From an uncultured Collinsella sp. (GTDB lineage Bacteria; Actinomycetota; Coriobacteriia; Coriobacteriales; Coriobacteriaceae), in assembly GCA_902493895.1 (NCBI GenBank), contig CABUQW010000037.1, positions 1 through 18,965 of the forward strand: a DNA stretch of 18,965 nt, given 5' to 3'. Made by a program: the position numbers and the translations under genes. The first letter of the stretch is position 1. Each line of letters starts with the position of its first letter. This document shows, one piece after another, positions 12,594-18,965 of the stretch. Under the pieces are notes generated by a model. The model was not told where the DNA came from and ran no database searches. It worked only from the letters and a program-made list of their open reading frames with translations.

Positions 12594-15308
12594 ATGGCAA
12601 AAGTCCGTGTGTCCACCCTGGCCAAAGAGTTCGGCATGACCTCCAAGGAACTGATGGGTCATCTCGCCGATATGAAGATTCCCGCTAAGTCCGCTTCCTC
12701 CACCTTGGAGGACGCTTATGTCGCCATGGTCCGCAAGCAGCTCGCCTCGGTGATCGAGGCCCGCGCCCAGGAAGTCGAGGCCGCCAAGCAGGCCGAGGAG
12801 CAGGCAGCTGCCGCCGAGGAGGCCGCTCGCGCCGCCGAGGCCGAGCGCGAGCGCATCGCCGCCGAGAAGGCCCGCGAGGAGGAGCGTCGCCAGTTTGCCG
12901 CAGCCCAGGCTGCCGAGGAGGCTGCCCGCGCCGAGGCCGAGGCCAAGAAGAAGGCCGAGCAGGAGCGCCTTGCCCGCGAGAAGGAGGAGGCTGCCCGCGA
13001 GGCCCAGCGCCGCGCCGTTCCCGCTTCCGACTCCGGTTCGCGTTTCCGTTCGCTGCTCGACCAGATCGCCGCACAGGAGACCGTGCTCAAGGAGAAGAAG
13101 GACGCCGAGGACAAGGCCAAGGCCGAGCGCGCCGCAGAGCGCGGTAACCGTCGTGGCGGCAACAATGACCGCCGCGGTGGCCGTCGTAGCGATCGCAACG
13201 CCTCCGACAACAACTCCGAGCGCAACGCCTCCGAGAGCCGTCCGCACAGCCATCGCACCAACGCCAGCAACAACGTCGCTGCCGGCATGGACTTCCCCAA
13301 CCCCGATAAGCAGGGCAAGGGCAAGAAGCGCAAGGGCGGTCACAACAACGAAGAGGACCACTACAGCCGTATGGCTCGCGAGGCCGAGGAGTACAGCCGC
13401 GAGAAGGTGCTCGAGGAGGCTCGTGCTGCCGTCGAGGAGGCCTCTCGCGAGTCCACCGGTCGCCGCAAGAAGCGCAAGGAGAAGCGCGAGCGCGAGGCTG
13501 CCAAGGCGCAGGAGGAGCGCAAGATAGAGGAGGCGCTGGCCCAGGGCGTGAACCCCGAGGACCTCGATGCCATCAAGGTCTCCCAGGGCGTTACCGTCCA
13601 GGAGCTTGCCGAGGCGCTCGACGTTCCGGCCAACGACATCATCAAGCGCCTGTTCCTGCTTGGTACGCCGCTCACCATGACGCAGTCCATGTCCGACGAC
13701 CTCGTCGAGCTCGTCGCCGACGACCTGGGCCGCCAGATCAAGATCATCACCCCCGAGGAGGAGAACACCTTCTCGTTCTACGACGATCCCGCCGACCTTA
13801 AGCCGCGCGCCCCGGTCGTCACCGTCATGGGCCATGTCGACCACGGCAAGACGTCGCTGCTCGACGCCATCCGTCACACCGGCGTTGCTGCCGGCGAGGC
13901 GGGCGGCATTACGCAGGCCATCGGCGCTTCGCAGGTCATGATCAACGACCGCAAGATCACCTTTATCGATACCCCGGGTCACGCCACCTTTACGGCTATG
14001 CGTGCCCGTGGCGCCAAGGTGACCGACATCGTCATCCTGATCGTCGCCGCCGACGACGGCGTCATGCCCCAGACGGTCGAGTCTATTAACCACGCCAAGG
14101 CTGCCGGCGTACCCATCGTCGTTGCCGTCAACAAGATAGATAAGCCGGGCGCCAACCCCGACCGTGTGCGTCAGGAGCTCACCGAGTACGGAGTCATCCC
14201 CGAGGAGTGGGGCGGACAGAACATGTTCGTCAACATCTCGGCCAAGCAGAAGATCGGTATCGACGAACTTCTGGAGACCGTGCTGCTCCAGGCCGACGTG
14301 CTCGAGCTCAAGGCCAACCCGGACACCTTTGCCTCCGGCAACGTCCTCGAGGCCAAGCTCGACAAGGGCCGTGGCTCGGTCGCTACCGTGCTCGTGACCC
14401 GCGGTACCTTGCACGTGGGCGATACGCTGGTCGCCGGCCTTACCTACGGCCGCGTCCGCGCCATGCTCGACCCCAAGGGCCGCGCCGTCACCGAGGCCGG
14501 TCCCTCCGACGCCGTCGAGATTTTGGGCCTGCAGTCCGTGCCCAACGCCGGCGATGAGTTCCGCGTGTTCGAGGACGAGCGCGAGGCGCGTGCGCTGGCC
14601 GACGAGCGTTCGCTCAAGGCCCGTATCGAGGAGCAGAGCCGCGTCAAGCACGTCACGCTCGAGAACCTCTTCGAGACCATCGCCGACGCCGAGGTCAAGG
14701 AGCTCAACCTGATCATCAAGGCCGACGTCCAGGGTTCCATCGAGGCTCTTCAGGACTCGCTCGACAAGATGGATCAGTCCGAGGTCCGCATCAACACGAT
14801 CCACTCCGCTGTCGGCGCCATCAACGAGACCGACGTCGTCCTGGCCGACGCCTCCAACGCCATCATCATCGGCTTTGGCGTCCGTCCCGACGGTAAGGCC
14901 CGCTCCGCTGCCGAGCGCGAGGGCGTCGAGATCCGTTGCTACGACGTTATCTACAAGTGCCTCGAGGAGCTCGACGCCGCCCGTATCGGCATGCTCAAGC
15001 CCACCGAGGTCGAGGTCGCCACGGGTACCGCGACCGTCCTGGACACCTTCAAGGTGCCCAAAGTCGGTATCGCCGCCGGTGTCCGCGTCGAGGAGGGCGA
15101 GATCGCCGCGACCGATTCCGTGCGTCTGGTGCGCGACGGTATCGTGGTCTTCAACGGCAAGATCGCCTCGATGCGCCACTACAAGGACGAGGCCAAGAGC
15201 CTCAAGAGCGGTTCCGAGGGCGGCATTGGCCTGGAGAACTTCCAGGACATCAAGCCCGGCGACCAGATCGAGGGTTACCGCATCGACCAGGTTGCCCGTA
15301 CCGAGTAG
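12594..15308 (+). CDS. infB: Translation initiation factor IF-2
   Basis: This 904-residue GTPase brings initiator tRNA to the 30S subunit and promotes 50S joining. An IF2_N domain covers residues 1-52 and a second one about 318-390. Between them is a low-complexity charged linker: Ala/Glu/Arg-rich coiled-coil-like sequence at about 55-180, then an Arg/Gly/Asn-rich patch (RGGNNDRRGGRRSDR) near 183-200. The G domain has GHVDHGKT (413-420), DTPGH (459-463) and NKID (513-516). Domains II, III and the fMet-tRNA-binding C-terminal domain follow intact. AGGTGA at 12582-12587 sets the start. It is longer than the Bacillus subtilis protein because of the linker, which is common in high-GC bacteria. 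Confidence 0.97.
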   Translation: MAKVRVSTLAKEFGMTSKELMGHLADMKIPAKSASSTLEDAYVAMVRKQLASVIEARAQEVEAAKQAEEQAAAAEEAARAAEAERERIAAEKAREEERRQFAAAQAAEEAARAEAEAKKKAEQERLAREKEEAAREAQRRAVPASDSGSRFRSLLDQIAAQETVLKEKKDAEDKAKAERAAERGNRRGGNNDRRGGRRSDRNASDNNSERNASESRPHSHRTNASNNVAAGMDFPNPDKQGKGKKRKGGHNNEEDHYSRMAREAEEYSREKVLEEARAAVEEASRESTGRRKKRKEKREREAAKAQEERKIEEALAQGVNPEDLDAIKVSQGVTVQELAEALDVPANDIIKRLFLLGTPLTMTQSMSDDLVELVADDLGRQIKIITPEEENTFSFYDDPADLKPRAPVVTVMGHVDHGKTSLLDAIRHTGVAAGEAGGITQAIGASQVMINDRKITFIDTPGHATFTAMRARGAKVTDIVILIVAADDGVMPQTVESINHAKAAGVPIVVAVNKIDKPGANPDRVRQELTEYGVIPEEWGGQNMFVNISAKQKIGIDELLETVLLQADVLELKANPDTFASGNVLEAKLDKGRGSVATVLVTRGTLHVGDTLVAGLTYGRVRAMLDPKGRAVTEAGPSDAVEILGLQSVPNAGDEFRVFEDEREARALADERSLKARIEEQSRVKHVTLENLFETIADAEVKELNLIIKADVQGSIEALQDSLDKMDQSEVRINTIHSAVGAINETDVVLADASNAIIIGFGVRPDGKARSAAEREGVEIRCYDVIYKCLEELDAARIGMLKPTEVEVATGTATVLDTFKVPKVGIAAGVRVEEGEIAATDSVRLVRDGIVVFNGKIASMRHYKDEAKSLKSGSEGGIGLENFQDIKPGDQIEGYRIDQVARTE

Positions 15309-15319
15309 GGGGTAGCGCT

Positions 15320-15730
15320 ATGAAGCAAACGCAGGCAACCCGCCGTCTGGGCGAGCAGCTTCGCGAGAAGCTTGGTTATATCCTGCTCTTTGAGGTTTCC
15401 GATCCGCGTCTCGACCTGGTTACTTTGACCGCGGTCGAGGTCGCGGTGGACCGTTCGTTCGCGCGTGTGTACGTGTCGTGCGATGCGAGCCGCTACGACG
15501 AGGTCATGGAGGCGCTCGCAAGCGCCAAGGGCCGCATTCGTAGCCTGTTGGCTCGCTCGCTCGATTGGCGTGTCACGCCCGAGCTCGATTTTCGCATCGA
15601 TCGCTCGACCGATGAGGCCGAGCGCATCACGCGTGCGCTGGAAAACGTTCCCGCCACGCTTGCGATCGAAAAGGACGAGGACGGCTATCCGATAGCGGAT
15701 GCCGCCCAGGAGGCAGCTTTAGATGACTAA
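15320..15730 (+). CDS. rbfA: Ribosome-binding factor A
   Basis: This 136-residue KH-fold protein binds the 30S subunit and helps mature the 16S rRNA 5' end. Family segments include LGEQLREKLGYIL, EVSDPRL and VTLTAVEVAVDRSFARVYVS in the N-terminal half, and LDFRIDRSTDEAERI toward the C-terminus. AGGGGG (15307-15312), overlapping the infB stop, gives 7-nt spacing to the ATG. The frame is open far upstream inside infB, but that is not coding. The end overlaps the next gene by 8 nt, implying translational coupling. Confidence 0.95.
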   Translation: MKQTQATRRLGEQLREKLGYILLFEVSDPRLDLVTLTAVEVAVDRSFARVYVSCDASRYDEVMEALASAKGRIRSLLARSLDWRVTPELDFRIDRSTDEAERITRALENVPATLAIEKDEDGYPIADAAQEAALDD

Positions 15731-16766
15731 TTCCGCCGACCTCGCCTCGTGCGAGTCTGCAGATATTCAGCGACGCATCCTCGAGCTCATCGAGGGTGCG
15801 TCCTCCATTGCGATTTCGGGACATACTTCTCCCGATGGCGATGCCTTGGGCTCCGTATTGGGTCTGGGCCTTTCGCTCATGAAGTTTTTCCCCAACAAGG
15901 ACATTGCCCTGCTGCTGGCAGACGATGACCCGGTTCCGCGCATCTACCGCTTTATGGAGGGTGCCGACCGTCTGGTGCCGGCATCTGCGTATACCGGCAA
16001 TCCGGACCTGTTCATCTCGGTGGACGTGCCGGTCGTCGAGCGCCTCAATAATTCCGCCGAGGTGCTTCGTCGCTCCAAGCATGTGGTGTGCTTCGATCAC
16101 CATCCTGCGCGCGAGGAGTTTGCCGAGCTGAGCCTGAGGCGCGTCGATGCCGCGGCCTGCGCCATGATCATCGACCGCTTCTTGGACAATTGCGGCATTG
16201 TCGCACGTGATGGCGTTGCGACCTGCCTGCTGTGTGGCTTGGTTACCGATACCGGCCGTTTTCAGTACCAAAACGCCGATGCCGCCGCGTTCCATGCAGC
16301 CTCGCGCCTGGTGGCGCACGGTGCCGATCCGGCGCGCGTTGCGCTCGAGGTCTACCAGAGCATGCGCGTTGAGTTTTTGCACCTCAAGTCCATTGTCATG
16401 GGTCGCATTAAGACGGTCGCGCATGGGCGCGTGGCGTATAGCTATGCCTACCAGAGCGACCTTGAAGCCTGCGGCGTCACCTCGGACGAGTGCGACGGCC
16501 TGGTCGATGTGGTGCGTTCGGTGATGGGCGTCGAGGTCTGCATGTTCTTAAAGGGCATTGAGGGCGATACCAAGGTGCGTGGCAACCTGCGCTCCAAGGG
16601 CGACCTCGATGTGTCCGAGATTGCTGCCAATTTTGGCGGTGGCGGGCATCATGCCGCCGCCGGCTTTTCCAACAACGGAACAATTCTCGAGACGCTCACC
16701 GTGGCACTTCCCATGCTGGCCGAGCTGGTAGGGGAGGATCCCGCTTCGGTGACCGTCGAGCTTTAA
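15723..16766 (+). CDS. nrnA: DHH/DHHA1 phosphoesterase, NrnA-type nanoRNase / pAp phosphatase
   Basis: This 347-residue metal-dependent phosphoesterase of the DHH family would degrade 2-5-nt RNAs and dephosphorylate pAp, as NrnA does. The N-terminal DHH domain has the metal-binding motifs SGHTSPDGDALGS (residues 32-44) and FDHHP with Asp125-His126-His127. The C-terminal DHHA1 domain has GGGGHHAAAG (305-314). The length fits the NrnA subgroup rather than RecJ. Its start lies inside rbfA, and a gene of this type next to rbfA and truB is common in Gram-positive bacteria. Which of the two activities dominates cannot be told from sequence. Confidence 0.92.
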   Translation: MTNSADLASCESADIQRRILELIEGASSIAISGHTSPDGDALGSVLGLGLSLMKFFPNKDIALLLADDDPVPRIYRFMEGADRLVPASAYTGNPDLFISVDVPVVERLNNSAEVLRRSKHVVCFDHHPAREEFAELSLRRVDAAACAMIIDRFLDNCGIVARDGVATCLLCGLVTDTGRFQYQNADAAAFHAASRLVAHGADPARVALEVYQSMRVEFLHLKSIVMGRIKTVAHGRVAYSYAYQSDLEACGVTSDECDGLVDVVRSVMGVEVCMFLKGIEGDTKVRGNLRSKGDLDVSEIAANFGGGGHHAAAGFSNNGTILETLTVALPMLAELVGEDPASVTVEL

Positions 16767-16781
16767 CTTTTTGGATGGTAC

Positions 16782-17714
16782 ATGGCTCGTCGTACGCCTT
16801 CACAACTGAATATGCTGCTCGCTGTCGATAAGCCGGTGGGCTGCACGTCCCACGATGTGGTCTCGCAATGCCGACGCGCCCTCCATGAGCGGCGTGTCGG
16901 CCATGCCGGCACGCTCGACCCCATGGCATCTGGCGTCATGGTGGTGGGTGTGGGCCAGGCCACCCGTCTGCTGGGCATGCTCACGCTCGATACCAAAAGC
17001 TACGTCGCCGATATTTCGTTTGGCGCCGAGACCAATACCGATGATGCGGAGGGCGAGGCGGTCCGCACGGTGGCTGTTGCCAACGAGCTCCGCGATCCTG
17101 CCTATGCTCGTGAGCGCTTGGCCGCCATGCTGGGCCCGCAGATGCAGGTGCCGCCGGCGTTTTCTGCTATCTCGGTCAATGGCGTTCGCGCCTACAAGTC
17201 TGCTCGCGAGGGCAATGCGGTGGACCTACCTCCGCGCCCCGTCGAGGTCTATGCCGCCGACCTGATTGCCGTGGGCGGCGAAGGTGATACGTGTGTGTGG
17301 ACCGTGGCGTTCTCGGTGAGCAAGGGCACCTATATCCGTGCGCTCGCTCGCGACCTGGGCCGCGCTTGCGATAGCGCCGCGCATATTTCCGCACTTCGTC
17401 GCACCGCATCTGGTGTTGTTTCCATTGGCGCCTGTCATGCGGTGGAGGAGCTTTCTCCCGAGTCCGCCGCTGGCTTTGCCCTGGATCCCATTGCGGCCTT
17501 GGGCGCCATGCGTGTTGACTTGCCGGGCAATCTTGCCGACGACCTGCTCTGCGGCCGTCGCATTCCCGTTGAGCGTGCGCTTGCCGATTTCGATGTCTCG
17601 AAGGCGCTGTTTGCGCTGGTGCTCGATGGGGGACTCAAGGCGCTCGCCCGCATTGAGAGTGGCCGCTTTGTTATGGAGCACGTGTTTCCGCAGGCAATCG
17701 GCGGTGTTCGATGA
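16782..17714 (+). CDS. truB: tRNA pseudouridine(55) synthase
   Basis: This 310-residue enzyme makes pseudouridine 55 in the T-loop of tRNAs. The family motif RVGHAGTLDPMASG holds the catalytic Asp46, and KSY with Tyr74 follows at the expected distance. LAVDKPVGCTSHDVV (13-27) is the other N-terminal signature. KGTYIRALARDLG lies in the second half of the catalytic domain, and a small PUA-like region ends the protein. The ribosome-binding site is weak (GGATGG about 3 nt upstream), so translation may depend on the preceding gene 15 nt away; Met11 is an alternative start. Its stop overlaps the ribF start as ATGA. Confidence 0.95.
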   Translation: MARRTPSQLNMLLAVDKPVGCTSHDVVSQCRRALHERRVGHAGTLDPMASGVMVVGVGQATRLLGMLTLDTKSYVADISFGAETNTDDAEGEAVRTVAVANELRDPAYARERLAAMLGPQMQVPPAFSAISVNGVRAYKSAREGNAVDLPPRPVEVYAADLIAVGGEGDTCVWTVAFSVSKGTYIRALARDLGRACDSAAHISALRRTASGVVSIGACHAVEELSPESAAGFALDPIAALGAMRVDLPGNLADDLLCGRRIPVERALADFDVSKALFALVLDGGLKALARIESGRFVMEHVFPQAIGGVR

Positions 17715-18718
17715 TGTTGTCCGCTCATGAGCTCGCGCGTGTCTTTTTCGCGGGCGAGTCGGACGAGGCTCGCATCGTTGCTGCCGATACGTTTGATGAG
17801 TGTGAGCACTTGGGTGCCGCATCGATTGCCATCGGCGTGTTCGACGGCGTTCACCGTGGACACCAGGAGCTCATTGCGGCGCTTGTCCGGGATGCCCGTG
17901 CCCATGGCTGCAAGGCGGTAGTAGTTACCTTCGATCCCGACCCGGACGTCGTGGTGAGCCCTTCGCCCGCTCAAAAACTGATGACGACGGCCGACCGTCT
18001 GCATGCCTTGGCTCAGACCGGGGTCGATGCGGTGGTGGCCGTTCCCTTTACGTCTGAGGTTGCGGCGCTTGACCATGTTGATTTTCTCTCGCTGGTGTCG
18101 CGTCTGGTCGACATTCGATCGATTCGCGTTGGCAGTGACTTTAGGCTGGGTCGTGGCGGTGCTTCTGGTGTTGCCGAGATGCGCTCCTGGGGTTCCGAGC
18201 ACGGCGTTGACGTGTATGGTCACGACCTGCTTTGCGAGGGCGGTGAGGCCATTTGCGCCACCCGCATTCGTCATGAGCTGGGACAGGGCCATGTGGAGCT
18301 TGCTGCTGGGTTACTCGGCCGTCCGTATATGGTGCGTGGCGGTGTTATTCGCGGCCGTCACGAGGGTTCTGGCATGGGCTTTCCCACGGCAAACTTGCAG
18401 GTTCCCGACGGCATTCAGGTGCCAGCCGATGGCGTGTATGAGGGTCTGGTGCTGGTCGATGACACCGCGTGGCCCGCTGCTGTGAACGTCGGCCTGCCGC
18501 CAACGTATGCTGACGATGCGGCATCTGCGCATCTCGAGGCTAATTTAATTGGTTATACGGGCGACCTGTACGGCGCTTCCGTTTCGCTGGCGTTTACGCG
18601 CTGGCTGCGTCCCTCGCGTGTGTTCGATTCGCTGGATGAGTTGATCGCGACCGTCGAGGGTAATATCGAGGATATTCGTCACAACTTGGGCGATCAGGGG
18701 GTGAGCATCCGTGATTAG
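17711..18718 (+). CDS. ribF: Bifunctional riboflavin kinase / FAD synthetase
   Basis: This 335-residue enzyme converts riboflavin to FMN and then FAD. The N-terminal nucleotidyltransferase domain carries GVFDGVHRGHQ (42-52) and VTFDPDP, and ends with ATRIRHEL...LLGRPY. The C-terminal flavokinase domain has GSGMGFPTANL (219-229) with the conserved Pro-Thr-Ala-Asn. In the transferase motif usually written SSTRIR, the residues before TRIR are Cys-Ala, a small deviation. The gene overlaps truB by 4 nt (ATGA) and dnaG by 8 nt. Linkage to truB is common in bacteria. Confidence 0.95.
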   Translation: MMLSAHELARVFFAGESDEARIVAADTFDECEHLGAASIAIGVFDGVHRGHQELIAALVRDARAHGCKAVVVTFDPDPDVVVSPSPAQKLMTTADRLHALAQTGVDAVVAVPFTSEVAALDHVDFLSLVSRLVDIRSIRVGSDFRLGRGGASGVAEMRSWGSEHGVDVYGHDLLCEGGEAICATRIRHELGQGHVELAAGLLGRPYMVRGGVIRGRHEGSGMGFPTANLQVPDGIQVPADGVYEGLVLVDDTAWPAAVNVGLPPTYADDAASAHLEANLIGYTGDLYGASVSLAFTRWLRPSRVFDSLDELIATVEGNIEDIRHNLGDQGVSIRD

Positions 18719-18965
18719 CGATGAGGAAAAAGACCAGGTACGCGCTGCGTCTGACCTGGTTGCCATCGTGCAGGAAACGGTCGAGCTCAAGCCTCGCGGC
18801 CATGAGTTTTGGGGATGCTGCCCCTTCCATGGCGAGAAGACGCCGTCCTTCCACATTATCCCCGCCACGCAGGTGTGGCATTGCTTTGGTTGCGGCGAGG
18901 GTGGCGACGTTTTCACGTATATCATGAAGCGCGAGAACCTGAGCTTTCCCGAGTCAATCCGTTAC
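18711..18965 (+). CDS. dnaG: DNA primase, N-terminal part (cut by window end)
   Basis: The first 85 codons of DNA primase are visible. The CHC2 zinc-binding domain is clear: GCCPFHGEKTPSFHI followed by VWHCFGCGEGGDVF, with Cys37, His40, Cys58 and Cys61 as zinc ligands. The primase synthesises RNA primers at the replication fork. GTG at 18711 is the start, with AGGGGGTGAG (18696-18705) about 5-8 nt upstream; the ATG at 18721 is in another frame. It overlaps ribF by 8 nt. In many bacteria dnaG neighbours rpoD or rpsU rather than ribF, so its place at the end of this translation cluster is notable. Confidence 0.93.
   Translation, partial: MISDEEKDQVRAASDLVAIVQETVELKPRGHEFWGCCPFHGEKTPSFHIIPATQVWHCFGCGEGGDVFTYIMKRENLSFPESIRY

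Noticed and set aside
12555..15179. Long open frame (about 870 codons) on the - strand across infB
   Set aside because: It mirrors the IF-2 coding sequence with low-complexity Gly/Leu/Val content; IF-2 motifs on the + strand are unambiguous.
14936..15319. Extended N-terminus for rbfA reaching into infB
   Set aside because: The upstream part is an Arg-rich shadow of infB; the ATG at 15320 has a clear Shine-Dalgarno sequence and gives a normal RbfA length.
18721..18927. ATG-initiated frame beginning MRKKTRYAL near the window end
   Set aside because: It is out of frame with the CHC2 zinc motif of DnaG, which is read from GTG 18711.
1..18965. CRISPR arrays, tRNA or rRNA genes, insertion sequences
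   Set aside because: No regularly spaced direct repeats, cloverleaf-type sequences, rRNA-like stretches or transposase motifs were seen on reading both strands.

Overview
The window is about 19 kb of high-GC bacterial chromosome. It probably comes from a gut actinobacterium of the class Coriobacteriia, and Collinsella-like is my best guess. That guess rests on the codon bias, a GC content that looks above 60%, the sucrose PTS set, and a translation-gene cluster without ylxR/ylxQ between nusA and infB. No rRNA gene is present, so the placement is inference.

Region 1 (1-4357) is a sucrose-utilisation locus on the + strand. It holds a LacI-family repressor, a sucrose-type PTS EIIBC permease and a GH32 sucrose-6-phosphate hydrolase. 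Three near-identical 14-bp operators (one before the repressor, two before the permease) suggest one repressor controlling itself and the permease-hydrolase pair. Import would phosphorylate sucrose, and the hydrolase would split sucrose-6-P into glucose-6-P and fructose. No EIIA domain or fructokinase is present, so both must be encoded elsewhere. The locus ends at a strong intrinsic terminator.

Region 2 (4358-5963) holds two less usual genes facing each other across a 75-bp near-perfect inverted repeat. On the + strand is a shortened homologue of the Cys/Met-metabolism PLP enzymes whose Schiff-base lysine position reads Arg. On the - strand is a short ModE-like DNA-binding protein without the molybdate-binding domain.

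Region 3 (5964-7923) carries guaB, an IMP dehydrogenase of the divergent type known from the protist Tritrichomonas foetus. The following 370-bp non-coding stretch is filled with RNA-type structure: an 86-nt imperfect hairpin, a 12-bp terminator stem, and a 131-nt hairpin that forms essentially the whole presumed leader of leuS.

Region 4 (7924-10565) is leuS with its own terminator.

Region 5 (10652-end) is a co-directional cluster: rimP, nusA, infB, rbfA, nrnA, truB, ribF and dnaG (cut by the window edge). It starts at a good sigma-70-type promoter followed by a terminator in the leader, which suggests attenuation. The genes cover ribosome maturation, transcription elongation, translation initiation, nanoRNA/pAp turnover, tRNA pseudouridylation, flavin cofactor synthesis and primase. 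Several overlap by 4-8 nt, which implies translational coupling. I saw no tRNA, rRNA, CRISPR array, transposase or prophage gene.
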